The position numbers were made by a program, and so were the translations under genes. This document shows, piece by piece, positions 49,059 to 61,320 of a stretch of 64,000 nucleotides of DNA; within the stretch, counting starts at the first letter, position 1; every line of letters starts with the position of its first letter. Below the pieces are notes generated by a model, which searched no databases, was not told where the DNA came from, and saw only the letters and a program-made list of their open reading frames with translations. This stretch comes from Colletotrichum lupini (lineage: Eukaryota; Ascomycota; Sordariomycetes; Glomerellales; Glomerellaceae). The stretch spans positions 806,001 through 870,000 of the forward strand of contig NC_064681.1 of NCBI RefSeq assembly GCF_023278565.1, in the 5' to 3' direction.

Positions 49059-49866
49059 TATGGGCTCTGCTCGCGGAAGTTACGCAGCTTCGTCAGATAT
49101 TCAGTCCCAATGAGGTTGGCTTGCCCGGAAGCTCATCAGTTTGGCGTGAACGGTGAACCCGTGGGCGTCGTGGTTGACCATGTCACTTGAGCTAGGTGAG
49201 GTCAAGCAGCATGGCGCGTCGCGCCTGCGTCAACTGAAGGTCCCGTAGCAACCAAATTTCAACCAGGAGATGTCAGCCGGGCGAGAAGTGATTACAAAGC
49301 ACGAAACAACGTCCGAAATCCTGGCGGCTAGAGCTGTCCTGTTTGTTAGTCTCGATGTTGACAGTGAGGTTTCTGTGATGTTGCGCGTCCCCACAGCAGC
49401 CAGCGAGAAATGTGATTGGTCACCAATGCTTGTATGGCTCATGAACGTCTGTTTCGCGACTACCTTCACGACACACATCGCTGTCGAGTATTATACGTCG
49501 AAGTTGTATTTTTTTCTCAAAGACGATTGATTCTAATTGAGTGGCAAATCTTCAAAATCACAGTAGCGATTCAACCAAAGAAGATTTATTCTGAGGTGTT
49601 ACGTGGAACGATGTCATCTCTTCCCCAAAGCGTTGCACCTGGTTCTTGACATGATGCATTACATTTGTACCTTATCTTACAGATATTCTTACAATATTTG
49701 ATGATGGGCTGAGGTCTTCGGCCGGGCCGGCTGTTGAACTCAAATTCTCTCCCAAGCCAGCATGTGACCTCTAGCGAACCTGCTCTGTTCAGGAGCTTGT
49801 GATGCATTCCCAGACCGGCACTCCCGATTTCGAAGTCAGCATCTGTTCAAAACTTCTCCGATTTTC
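49059..49866. other. Intergenic region between apc5 start and cia30 stop
   Basis: About 0.8 kb containing the apc5 promoter and the cia30 3' end, both genes being on the minus strand. No further gene was recognised. Confidence 0.55.
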
Positions 49867-50781
49867 TCACGTCTCTTTCCAACGAATGCTCTCCCCCTGC
49901 CGATTCCTCAACTCGCTCTCCCGCGCCTCTCTCGCCTCATCCGCAGCCAAAATATCACTCTCACTGCCCCCATCAACTTCATCAACATCATTCGTTGCCC
50001 AAATCCTCTCGATGCAGAGCTCAAATGGCCCCGGCACCCGATCCGTAAGCCCCACGCCAACCGTCGTGACCTTGGACCTTAGCATCTCCGTCTGCGGCTC
50101 AATAACGAAGCCGTGATTCGTCCTTACGAACTCGTTCCACTTGACAAACACCGTCTCCCACTCCCCGGGCCGCTTGGCGAACAGCCTGTGCTGGTGCAAA
50201 TCCGTCGGTACCACCGAGTCCGTCTGCAGGTTGATAAAGTAGCTCCGGCCGTCCGACTTCACGCGCATCGCGAGGTAGGAGTACGGGTCAATGTCCCAGA
50301 CGGCCTTGCCGAAGAGCGTGGGCTTCTGGTCTGGCGTCCGCCATGCCGCGAAGCCTGTGCGTTGAATTTTGGGGTCGTTTTTGGGGAGGTCTGTTGATAT
50401 TGTACCGTGGAAGCGGGCGTGGCCTGCGCTTGTCGTCGGCGTGCTTTGTGGTGATCTTGTCGTCGCTGTCGAGGAGGGGGTGGAGGAGACCCATTCGAGG
50501 GCGCTGTGGGAGAAGCCGCCAATCTCTTGGTCGGACATGAGTTTGCAGTCGTCGGTCGAGCCCGGTGCGCGGAAGTCTTGGAGGATGTAGGGACCCGAGG
50601 GGCCCTTGATGCCTTCGGCTTTTGCGACTGTCGCAATGTTACGTTAGCTTTCTTGACCCGTACAATCCAGGTAAGGGTAACTAGTGTATAGTCGGAACTT
50701 ACCAATACTTGCGCGACGCTTGAACTCGTCCATGGTTCGGGAGAATATGCCCTTGGCCATCAGTGAGGGCGTCGCGCGCAT
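49867..50781 (-). CDS. cia30: Complex I assembly factor CIA30
   Basis: Predicted 279-aa protein from exons 50781-50703 and 50627-49867 (75-nt intron, GTAAGT donor). CIA30/NDUFAF1 proteins bind assembly intermediates of mitochondrial NADH dehydrogenase (complex I). The N-terminus is basic and poor in acidic residues (ATPSLMAKGIFSRTMDEFKR), compatible with mitochondrial import. The CIA30 domain covers about residues 40-250, with a galactose-binding-like beta-sandwich pattern: FHGTISTDLP, YLAMRVKSDGRSYFINLQTD, WETVFVKWNEFVRTNHG and VTTVGVGLTDRVPGPFELCI. A charged tail follows. The in-phase ATG at 50781 is the first that joins through the intron. Good family match, no defect seen. Confidence 0.92.
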
Positions 50782-51825
50782 CTTTGCGGTCGTTTCGCCG
50801 GCGCCGCCGACAGGTTAGCTTTGTAAGTGATTTTTCGGCTGTTCGGATTCGAAGCTCGCTCGCGCGATGCGCCCGTGGTGCTGTCGAGTCTGTGGGCGGC
50901 GATTGGCAATTGACCTCCGTGCCTCTCTCCGTGTCCCGTTTTGGCGGGAAATTTGGCAAGTTTAGCTCTCCGGTTACGATCGTCAACTGTTGCTCAGAGT
51001 AATATTCCCGGTTGCTTGTCTTGGAGCTTTCGGCACCAATGTAAGGTACATGGGTACCAGTACAACGAGCTCGAGCTTCCATGCGGGGGAAAGAAAGACC
51101 GTGTTCCGCCTTCAACGACACCTCATCTCCCATTCCCTACAACCACCATTCATTGGAGGTCATCATAGTCTAGGCCTTGCCGTGGAAAATGCGCAAAGCT
51201 GTCCAGGATTACACTACTGGGTTTTTACAGTCTGATCCGTTCAATTCGTTACACTGCTGAGTTCAAAACTCCCTCAAACCTTTAACAAACCGATTGCCCG
51301 TGAACCTCTATTGCCTCTGTAAACTTTCAGCCGACTTGGGGAGCATTATCACGCGCCAGCACCACTGACCCCGTCTCTGAACAAGACAGTCGATTTACTC
51401 CATGTCCACTACAAGTGTATGACGTTCAGTATGTCACAATCACATGCGAAGTGGGAGGCTCAAAAAGGTCTACTCAAGCGTGCATTCCTGACTAATCTAT
51501 CCGTAATGGTAGTGAATGTCCTTACACCTCGAGTAGACAACGGTGCTTTCTGCACAAAACCCAAGTTCATCTATGATCCCCAATTCCTGTTCTCTATAAC
51601 CGAGTCATTCCGATCATTCGAGTACAAGACCAAGGTCCTGGCATATTTGAACCCCTCCAATGCTTTCAAGTTCCCACCGTATCTGAAGAAAAAAACCACC
51701 AAACTTTTGTTGAAGAGGAAAATCTTGTAGTAAAACACAAGATTCGAAGAAGGGTAAACACACTATTTGGAACCCAAAGAGGATTCGAAAGAAAGATTTG
51801 GAATGAACCAAGAGAAGTCCGGAGT
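50782..51825. other. Intergenic region between cia30 start and the RRM gene stop
   Basis: About 1 kb containing the cia30 promoter and the 3' UTR of the RRM gene. Open frames of about 103 codons on the + strand (51419-51730) have no family match and probably overlap the antisense 3' UTR, so they are not called. Confidence 0.5.
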
Positions 51826-54608
51826 CTAGTTGGAACGGTCGGAGCCGTCAGTGACGAAGGCCTGGTTGACATCACTCATGACAGGCTCGGACTGCATCAG
51901 ACCAGTGAAGGGCATCTGAGGGTGGTGGGCCGGGGAAGAGTGCGGCGCGAAATCGCGAGTGAACGGAGTCCAGAGAGGAGTGCCGTGGCCGTAGCCCCAG
52001 AAGCCAACGGGAGACTGCTGAACAGGGGTCTGGACGGGGCCACCCTGAGCGTAGTACGGCATGCCATTGTTGTTGTTGTGCATAGGAGTTCCCATCTGAG
52101 AAGGAACGGGGGGAGGGGCCATGGGGTACTGGACCGGAGTCTGCTGCATGGGCATTCCCTGGGCCATGGGCTGGCTGATCTGCTGACCCATGGGCTGCGC
52201 GTTCATGGGAGCCTGCTGAATCATCTGCTGGTTCATGTTGTGACCCATGGGCTGCGCATTCATGGGAGACTGCTGAGCGATCTGGTTGTTCATATGGGTG
52301 CTCATCTGGTTGCTCATGGGCTGCATGTGCATAGGAGAGTGCATAGCAGGCTGAACCTGCTGCATCGGGCCAGGCTGCATCTGCATCTGCGAAACGATCT
52401 GGTTGTTCAAGGGCTGCTGAGTCTGGATCTGCATGCCCTGGTTGCTGTTGATCTGTGGGTGCATCTGAGTCTGAGTCTGGATGCTCTGCATGTTCTGCTG
52501 CATGTTCTGCTGCACGCTCTGCTGGGTGTTCTGCTGCATGTAATCGCCATTCTGCGGAGCCTGCAGCGACTGCGTGCCAACCATCAGGCCATGTCTGGGG
52601 TTGAGAGGATAGCTAGGTGGCATGACAGTCAAGGTGCCCTGGGCAGCCTCGGAGGAGGGAGCAGCCTCGATGGCCAGGCTGGTCAGGCGCTGCTGAACAT
52701 GGCTAAGACGAGCAGGAGTAGAAGCGACACTGCCATGGTAGCTGTTGTTCTGAAAGGCGCGGTTGCTGCCGCCGCCGTTGAAGCCGCCGTAGCGACGACG
52801 TCTATCCATACGCTGTTGAACGCGGATGATGTGGTCCTCGACGAGGGAGTCATTCTAGTGAGCAAGTCAGCTTGAAGGTTCTTCACACTTCAGTCAAGTA
52901 AGACTTACGAAACGCTCAATGGCAGACCGGGCATAGCTGACGTTGGTGAACTCAACAAAAGCAATCTGCTTGGGACCGTCTGTGCAGCTGTCAGTTTCGT
53001 TCACATAAGCATAGGAGGTATTGATTGAGACTCACCCTCGTAAGCGCACTGCTGGGTATGAACGGCAACCACACCTCCAATTTGATCCATGAGGTTGCGA
53101 ATCTTGTCCTCGGTGAAACCGAGGGGGAGATCACCCATGAAGATGGAACGGCCGTCACGCTCTGCAGTGTTGTTCTCCATGGGAGGACGGTGAGGCATGC
53201 GAGCGCGGATCTGCATGGCCTTCTTGAAGTCGTACGACTCAACCCTGTATGTGTGGTTCATGCGGAAAGCCCGAAGCACCTGCTGAGAGGGATCATGAAC
53301 AGCGAACTGGACACGAACAGTGACCGGAAGTCCGAGCTTCTCTTGAATCTCCTTGTCCAAAAGGTTGATTCTGTCAAGGGCGCCGAATGGAGTCAAGAGC
53401 TCCTGGGCCTCCTCAACCGTCATATTAACTCGATCATGGCGGTAGATGATGTAGGTGCCTATGTCAGAATGTCAGCTTCAATCACGAGAACGTAAGGAGA
53501 ACGAACTCACGGTTGGCGCGAACAGTCTCGGTGCGGCACGGGCGACCAAGAATCAAGCTTCCTCTGCCCTGGATGCGGGCATTCTCGGCATCCTCCTTCG
53601 TCTGTGATTGTGTTAGCGAGGCTGTCGAGAGTGAATACCATTTGGAAAGCTGCTTACATTGAATTGAACGAAGGCGTAGGGCATGCCGCTTCCATCGCGA
53701 CGAATCTTGACGAAGACAACGCCGAAGCGGTCGAACTCGCTGATCACAGCGGCCTCGAGAGTAATGTCATCCTTGTACTCAGGGAGGCTGATATGATAAA
53801 TTAGTGTTGAGCACTGATGAGCTTCTCTCGAGATTAGAACTTACTTGGCAACGAAGATGCAAGAACCAGTAGGGAAGCCGAACTGAGAGGTATCGGCGAC
53901 ATTGCGCACGAAGGAAGAGATGCCCTTGCTGGGAGAGCCACCGACATACTCATTGCGCTGAGACATGCCATTGGCACCAATCTCCGAGGTCTGGAGGTTG
54001 CTCTGACCGAGGGTGTAAGACAAGGCCGTGACCACGGGATCCTTGCCTGAGCCAGACGCGGTCTCGGTGAAGACGTCGCTAGCGGTGGTCTCAGGGATGG
54101 TGGAGCGGCTGCCACCCCTATGAAACAAAGTCAGATTATGTCCAGAACGTGATGGAAATTCCAAACTTACACAGCGGCTGTGGCGGACGAAGTAGGACGC
54201 AGCGCCTTGGCGGCATCCTTGGAAGAACGACTATCAAATGTCAGTGGTGATGAGAAAATGCCGTAGAACAGATGTCACTTACGAAGGACTGCCTCTCAGA
54301 GAAGAAGTGTTCAACTGCGCCGAGCTCTCAGCTGTCTCAAGAGACGCGAGCAAGCCGTACGGGTTACCCGCGAGGTACTCGTTGGTAAGGCGGACGCCGC
54401 CGCCAGTCTCACCATCCTCCGAGGAGGAGGAGGACTTTCCGGTGGACTTGCGACCATTGCGGTCGCCAGCCTGGCCAGCATTCTGCGAGGCCATCGCAGC
54501 AACGCGGAGCGCCTGCTCACGGTCGTGCTGGATTCCCAGCTGCTCAAGGCGCTCCATGAACATGGCTCTGTCAGCCGGGTCAGCCAGGAGATCGCTCATT
54601 GAAGCCAT
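51826..54608 (-). CDS. RNA-binding protein with RRM domains and Gln/Met-rich tail
   Basis: Predicted 800-aa protein from eight minus-strand exons: 54608-54283, 54230-54171, 54117-53845, 53787-53658, 53601-53511, 53458-53036, 52979-52909 and 52854-51826. All seven introns are 52-57 nt. Two clear RNA-recognition motifs are visible: one starting near SCIFVANLPEYKDDITLEAA with its RNP1-like MPYAFVQF, and one starting near RSIFMGDLPLGFTEDKIRNL with IAFVEF. A weaker RRM-like segment (TYIIYRHDRVNMTVEEAQEL) lies between them. The last 270 residues are extremely rich in Gln, Met, Pro and Asn, a prion-like composition seen in stress-granule and mRNP proteins. I cannot name the ortholog. The frame is open upstream of the chosen ATG, so a longer N-terminus is possible. 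Confidence 0.88.
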
Positions 54609-57191
54609 CGCGAATGTGTATGCTGAAGTTGTTAATTTCGCAAACGACGGTTTCGAGGATTGAGAGCTTCGAGAATGATGAGATTGGATATGAGAAAGTG
54701 ATGTAGGCAAGAAGCAGTGGAAGCTTGAGATGGGAATGGGTATGGGTTGTGGGTATGGGTTGTTGTGTGAAGAGAAGTGTAGATATTTTGACTGCTGATG
54801 TGTGAGTTGTGGAGGTTGAAGAAGGTAAACAAACAGCAAAGGGTGGGTGAATTTCCGAGAGGTAGAGGAATCCAGAGGATAGAGAGATCGTGGGATTCAG
54901 ATTCAACCCACAGGGCAAGGCTAGGGCTTGAAATGAGGCTATCGTGGGTCACTCACCTCTCGCAATAGTTGCTGAGAGGGCGGGAGCAGCCTCATGGGCT
55001 GATGCCCGGCCTGCTCCCGCCTTCTGTGAGGTCATGACCTCACTCACGAGAGTTGCAAAAAGGCGAGAGCAGCCTCGTCTGTTCCCGCCCTTTGCGATGA
55101 AAGGCCATAATCTCACAGAAGAGGCGAGAGCAGCCTCATGAACGAGAGCTCTCACCTGTTCCTGCCCTTTGTGAGATCATGACCTTAAATCACAAAGGGT
55201 AGGGCAGAGAGCAGCCTCATGAGTGACAGGCTTGTCTGCTCTCACCCCTTTGTGAGGTGTTTGTGACCTCACTCACGATAGTTGCAGGGTGGGCAGGAGC
55301 AGCCTTGTCGATGATAGCTTGCTCCCGCCCTTCGTGAGGTGAGGTCATGACCCGACAGGTGATTGCAAGGAGGGCGAGAGCACCCTTGTAAACAAGGGGC
55401 TCTGCCTGCTCCTGCAGTATTGTTTGAGCGAGTTATTCGAGCAAATTTTCGAGCAGATTTTTCGAACAAGTTTTTGAAGCAGATTGTTGTAGTTTTGAAG
55501 CAAAATATCGAGAGAGCTGTTCAGCAAGTCAGTTATCAGAATTCCGATTGAAAGAATAGGTATGGGATGCTCTCACCAGCCCACTCATCGTTTCTTGTGC
55601 GGCGATGAGATGGGCTGCCCTCATCGCGATTTTGGGACGGCAGCTCTCGTCTGATGTGGGTGAGAACAAGTTGAGAAGGAGTTTGTGCGCTCCAAGTGGA
55701 GAGACTTTGTTCACCCGGGGAAATCTGGGAAGCAGGCAGAATACGACTGACGAATATGGCAGGTACAAGTTGAAGACTCCTGCCTCAGGCGATACTCAAC
55801 CCATCATGAGGGTTGCTCCTGCCTTCCGTCTGATGCATCTACGTTACATGAAGGTGACCAAATATTGCGGTCAAGTTTCACCAGTGAGGGATGAGGCATT
55901 GAGGGTTCTAAGACGAAGATGAGCTGTAAGACGAACACGAGCTTTACTCACTTCATCGCTAATATTACCGCTGAAAGAGACAGCAAGACAATGACATCAT
56001 GAGATTTATGGATTTTTTTCTAAACAAATGAAAGTGTAAGCTGAAGTACAATATTCTTTGTCGAGAATATGGTGATGAAAATGCCTTGCGGAGCATTGGT
56101 TCCTGCTCATCCTCCTACACTCTCCCTCCACACCTCTTCCACACAGGCAACTTGAACAGTCTCTTTTTTCTTATGTTTCTTCAGTTATTTCGTCCATCGT
56201 CTGTTCCCCCTTCAAAAAATCACTTTGATTTCCTATTTTCTTCTAGCCTCATGGTTTGTGGAATGTGCCCTTTGGAAGATGTAATGACAATCATACTGAA
56301 GAATTGATTCGATATGGAATAGGCTTACACATTAAATGTGTATATAATGTGTCCTCAATTATCCAAGTCCAGTCAGTAGAGCTCATGCCTGATTATTGGG
56401 GGACTCGTCGATGATGATACTTCATCATCGTTTGGTTCAAGTTAGGTAGCTTAGGTTTCCCAGGTTGCAAACATCGCACTGCTTCCAAGAGGGAAAGATC
56501 GACAATGATGAATCTCAGCATTCAAGAACGCATCTCATTGCGGGCTGAGAGGGCAGGGCAATTGAGGTCACGCCAATACTCCTTGAAGAAGGTACTCGAG
56601 TACATCTTCTGCTGAACAGCACACGAAAGATTCTGTAAGCGGGAAGGCCCTTGGCGTCTCCCATTCTTACCTCAGGGCACTCTTGGCCTTATCTTGTCTC
56701 TCAGTATCCCGATTCAGGCCCAGGTATGTGCATTAGCAAGACTGAATACGACATGGCTGAACCTTCCACTCCAGAATCTATGTGAGTTGACACAGGGGCC
56801 TGTGAGGTACCTACTTGGATCCTCGCGCAGCTCTAGAGCGCTACTTCCCAGATACTCAAAAGCTTCATCGGGCAAGGACGGTTACCGTCCAGTTCGTCTT
56901 CGCGATCTTCGCCCAACACAACACCTGCCTGATAAATCTGAGATCTCTGTGGTACCTTAGGCAGGTTGGAAGGTAGAAACTTCCTCCAATAAAGTAGTAG
57001 TGGGTGGAAGGAAGACGACGATCGGCGAGGACATAAGGGCATGTCTGCCTCTCCCACGTCTCCTTTCTATTTCCGAGCTACATCACACCAACACATCATC
57101 ACCCGCAGGCATAATCACAGCTATTCTTTTCTTGGCACTTCGCTTGAACTATTCAATACCAGACACTCAAGTTCAAACAAAATCTACAGAC
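54609..57191. other. 2.6-kb spacer between the RRM gene and the MFS gene
   Basis: The divergent genes on each side leave this region for both promoters. 54609-54950 is probably the RRM-gene leader. The hairpin array (54975-55415) and a following AT-rich stretch with repeated TTCGAGCA-like words (about 55430-55510) lie in the middle. No gene was recognised in 55500-57191. Confidence 0.5.
54975..55415. repeat. Tandem array of palindrome-containing units
   Basis: Six degenerate units, each starting with a GGGCGRGAGCAGCC-like arm and ending with a complementary CTGCTCYCGCCC-like arm, so each can fold as a hairpin. The GAGC word of the left arm recurs at 54984, 55067, 55128, 55209, 55297 and 55378 (spacings 83, 61, 81, 88 and 81 bp). 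Between hairpins lies a second palindrome, perfect over 18 bp at 55026-55043 (GTGAGGTCATGACCTCAC) and degenerate in later spacers. Units differ by several substitutions, mostly transitions. No coding capacity was seen. It could be a minisatellite or the footprint of a miniature inverted-repeat element. Confidence 0.8.
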
Positions 57192-59319
57192 ATGGTCGAC
57201 GACGGTGTAGTCAGGGTGGTCCGAAACCCGCAAACGCAACAAGCTTCTCGAGGAGAAGCCGTCATAAATGACGACTGCTGGGACTTCGAAAACATGGGAA
57301 GCCATCTCCAGGTAACACACATCGGTGGGACCGTCCGGAATGTGGACAGGGACGCTCTCGGCACTACCATCTCGTCAGAAAGTGGCAGAATCTGGCTATT
57401 GATGTTGGTAAGTAATCCATTCCATCTTGTTGTTGTTATTAAATCTGACTGATACACTCCAGGCCCAATCATTGGCCATCACAGCTGCGTTTCTGGGTTG
57501 GGTAGCACCCGGAAACACGAGGTACGTGCTGTGATCATGAACACAATACGGCCTCCCTTGGCTCATACTAATGACAAACAATAGTGTGCTGTTCCATACA
57601 GACCTACCTCAGACAGACAAGGTGCATTGGACGCCAATCATGTAGTTCATGGGAAGCTCCATCGGATTTCTCCTCCTCGGTCGGCTTTCAGACCTGTACG
57701 GACGGAGGCACTTCATTGTCGGAACCTCCCTTCTGGGAGTCGTCGGCTGCCTCCTCGGCTCCTTTGCGCTCAACGCCGAGATGCTCATCGCCGCCAATAT
57801 CTGCAACGGAATGGCTGCTGCCGCCCAGCTACCTCTTGGAGTTGCTGTAGCCGAACTCGTGCCGAACAAGGACAGAGCAAGAACAGTTGCCGGTACTTTA
57901 GTACTGCCATTCCTTGTTGCTGGTTTGGGCTCTGCCATAATCCCATCATTGTTGGACGATGGCAGCCCGGTGCAATGGCGTTGGGGCTATTACACGGGAG
58001 CCTTTCTGGCTTTCGTCTCCTTTCTCTTGTATCTGGGACTCTATCGCCCACCTTCGTTCTAGCAGCTCAATGTGGCTGGGAAGACCAAGCTTGAGATGAT
58101 CAAGCATTTGGACTTTGTCGGCATCTTCCTTTACGTCTCTGGCTGCGTTTTGTTGCCACTCGGGTTCTGTTTGGGAATCTCCTCGTACCCTTCTGTCAGC
58201 AAAGAGATCATTGGAACCCTAGTCGGTGGTTTCTCAGCGCTTGTCTTGTTTGTAATATACGGTAAGGTTGGATCGCATTCGAATATTCTGACATATCTTC
58301 TAACGTATCGCAGAAGCATTTTCCACCGCCGAACAGCCTCTCATGCCTCCAAAGATGTTCAAGAATGTCCAGTTCGCAAGTCTCGTTGCTTGTGCAACTT
58401 TCTCCTCGATGGTTTTTTATGCCCTCACCGTCCTCTGGCCATTTGTTATCGGAAAGGTTTTCAACAAGGACTCGCACACGGTTGCTTGGTCTGCCTCATT
58501 GCTACCCTTTGGTGCCACACTCGGAATAGCCTTGACAGCTGTTCCGTCACTACGTGGTGAACGCTTCAGAAAACAGTGTATGGTAGCGTCAGGTGTTGCT
58601 CTGGCTCTCATGGCTCCATTATGCACAATATGGTTTGACATCCGCCATGGACTAATTGTTCTGGCGGGCATATGTGCGTCTTTTGGTAAGTCTTGCGGCG
58701 ATCGCCAGGCGTTGCCTGAGAGTTTTTGACTGATACATACGTCTTAGCTCTTGGCCACATTGTTGCCGTTGCCATCACTGGTGTCACCCTTGTGTGGGAA
58801 CCGCAAGATATCGGCCTCGCATCAGGAGTCCTCGGCTCAATGTGTAGCTTGGGCTGTGCCTTCGCAAGGGCATTAGTTACCTTGTTATTGAGGAAAAAGC
58901 TGGAGGAGGAGCTGACCAAGTCCGTCACGCCAGTTGTCTTGGACGCTATCCTGCCCGGCCCCATTTTGAAACAACTGGCCACCACCATCCGAGAGCAAGC
59001 AACAATGAACGGGAAAACCAACTTGACGGCGTTCACATCAGTGAGCATACTCTCCAGGTTTGCAATTACCAACGCAATTCAAGCCGGATACAGTTATTCG
59101 CTTCGATCGATCTTCCTTGCCATCATCCCTTTCTCCGCTATTCTCCTGATCGCCGCTTGCTTCGTTCCAAATCTGGACCAGTTCAATACTCTGAAAGTTG
59201 CAAGAAGATTGCAAGGCCCTGATGGAAACGCCCCACAGAATGATGAAGAAGCGGCCGAAGAACCAGGACTTGAGTTGTCGATGCTTGGTCGGCCTGTGTC
59301 AGCCGCAGATGTGATTTGA
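57192..59319 (+). pseudogene. TRI12-like MFS transporter with two in-frame TAG codons
   Basis: Five exons in consistent phase: 57192-57407, 57463-57521, 57585-58261, 58314-58685 and 58748-59319, 631 codon positions before the final stop. The family is a major-facilitator drug/siderophore/trichothecene-type proton antiporter of the plasma membrane. MFS motif A is present (GRLSDLYGRRHF), and hydrophobic segments run through exons 3-5, for example GSSIGFLLLGRLSDLYG and YYTGAFLAFVSFLLYLGLY. Two codons are stops: TAG at 57643-57645, just before FMGSSIGF, and TAG at 58060-58062, between RPPSF and QLNVAG. No frameshift, TAA or TGA interrupts the frame, and all splice sites are canonical. It is either a recently inactivated gene or one whose UAGs are read through or edited. 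No substrate can be assigned. Confidence 0.8.
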
Positions 59320-60003
59320 TCTGTCTCAAGTGTTTTTTTGTTGACGGCGGCTTAGTAGGATGCTGGGTCATTGGGGGTTGGGTCACATCGGATTGTTTTC
59401 GACCAGCATTGCTTTAGTGTTAGAGGAGGAAAGACAATAAACGCATGAACTGTTTCCGCAAAAGGCGTTTTCTAGATCCGCTCATGAGTTGTTTCGCGAA
59501 TTGCAGGCGGCACAAAGGGTTCAGGTACGGGAGAGCGTAGTAATTCGACGGAATCCGGGGATTGCCTCATATCGAACGACTGGGATGGTGACAGACGATG
59601 ATAACAGCTGTTGCGAGACCAATGAGACCAGGTTCTTATTCACCGGATGCTGCAATCGATGTTCGTCAGATCCCGGCCGGTCTTTGGATTGACGATCATT
59701 GGATCGTTGGCTGAGGTGGTGGGGTGTGGAGACTGAAGTTTGTCAATGGAAGTGGGAAATATCTTGTCCATCGACAGCCAAAGCTCCGATGGCGGGGCAT
59801 GGCGGGGTGCAACCGACGTCGGTCGCTCACCCCAAAAATTATTGGGCCGGGGCACCGCCCGCGACATGCCACTCTCCCCTTGACTCACATTGCCAACCCG
59901 CCCAATTTCTCTATTTATCTCCAAGCTGTGGCCCTCGCTGATTCAGTCCAATTCCTCCTTTTCGACAATTGATACCCTCGATACCCCTTCGTCATCTTTC
60001 ACA
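59320..60003. promoter_or_regulatory. Intergenic region and presumed hom2 promoter
   Basis: 684 bp containing the MFS 3' end and the presumed promoter of the aspartate-semialdehyde dehydrogenase gene. A C+T-rich leader with TTCTCTATTTATCTCC lies about 90 bp upstream of the start. No TGAGTCA amino-acid control element was seen. Confidence 0.5.
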
Positions 60004-61320
60004 ATGGGCGAATTCCCCGTCAAGAAGTGCGGTACGTTTTAGCCCCTCCACCCCGCCATTGCCGCCCTTCCGCCATCGGGAAACCTCGACATCGGCAGAT
60101 TGCAAACTTTGGCGCCTTTCAAGATGTATCCAACAATCCAAAGCTAATTCAGAGTCCACCTCAAGGCGTTCTCGGCTGCACCGGCTCCGTCGGCCAGCGC
60201 TTCATCCTGCTTCTGTCGCAGCACCCGTACCTCAAGCTCGTCGCTGTCGGCGCCTCGTCCCGCTCCGCCGGCAAGAAATACCGCGATGCCGTGAGGTGGA
60301 AGCAGGCCTCGCCCATGGGCGCCGTCGCCGACCTCGTCGTCCGCGAGTGCAAGGCCTCTGAGTTCAGCGACTGCGACGTCATCTTCAGCGGTCTCGACTC
60401 TGACGTTGCCGGCCAGATTGGTGAGTATTCCCAAGTGCTGCTATTCCAACGCCTGCGAAGGAAGGACTGCACTCGCCTAGATTGAGAAACAATGGCTAAC
60501 CACCACGGCCAAAACAGAGATGGAATTCCTCAAGGCCAACCTCGCCGTCTTCTCCAACGCAAAGAACTACCGCCGCGACCCCCTCGTGCCCCTCGTCGTC
60601 CCCACCGTCAACCTCCCCCATCTCGACCTGATCCCCCACCAGCGCAAGCAGCACAACCTCGAAAAGGGCTTCCTCGTCTGCAACTCCAACTGCGCCGTCA
60701 TCGGCCTCGTCATTCCCTTCGCGGCCCTGCAAGCCGTCTTCGGCCCCGTCGACCAGGTCTCCGTCGTCACCATGCAGGCCGTCTCAGGCGCCGGCTACCC
60801 GGGCGTCTCGTCCATGGACATGATTGACAACGTCGTCCCCTTCATCTCGGGCGAGGAGGACAAGCTCGAGACGGAGGCGCAAAAGATCCTCGGCACCATC
60901 ACCTCGGACCTCACCGCGTTCGAGGACCAGAGCCAGCTCAAGGTCAGCGCGGCGTGCAACCGCGTGCCCGTGCTCGACGGCCACACAGCCTGCGTCTCGC
61001 TCAAGTTTGCGCGCCGCCCCGCGCCCTCGGCCGAGGAGGTCAAGAAGGCGCTGCGCGAGTACGTCTCTGAGGCGCAGAAGCTTGGGTGCCCTTCCGCGCC
61101 CGAGAGCCCTATCCTCGTGCACGACGAGCCTGACCGGCCGCAGCCGAGACTCGATCGCGACCTCGGTAGGGGGTACACCGTCAGCGTTGGCCGTGTCCGG
61201 GAGGATGAGAGCGGAATCTTTGATATCAAGTTTGTTGCGCTTAGCCACAACACTGTCATTGGCGCTGCTGGCTCGTCGATCCTCAATGCTGAGGCTGCTG
61301 TGCTCAAGGGCTTCGTTTAA
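60004..61320 (+). CDS. hom2: Aspartate-semialdehyde dehydrogenase
   Basis: Predicted 361-aa enzyme from three exons: 60004-60031, 60166-60420 and 60518-61320 (introns 134 and 97 nt). It reduces aspartyl-4-phosphate to aspartate-4-semialdehyde with NADPH, the branch-point reaction towards threonine, methionine and isoleucine, in the cytosol. The NADP-binding loop is [13 protein letters not shown] and is followed by [11 protein letters not shown]. The active-site Cys is at about residue 153 in [10 protein letters not shown], and the catalytic His lies near residue 250 in [32 protein letters not shown] and [14 protein letters not shown] are also family-typical. No defect is visible, in contrast to its two neighbours. 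Confidence 0.95.

Noticed and set aside
51419..51730. Plus-strand open frame of 103 codons with a Lys-rich end
   Set aside because: It lies opposite the likely 3' UTR of the RRM gene, has no homology I recognise and no splice structure.
57643..58062. Possibility that the two TAGs in the MFS gene lie inside introns
   Set aside because: No GT..AG pair with a branch site around either TAG restores frame, and family sequence is continuous on both sides.
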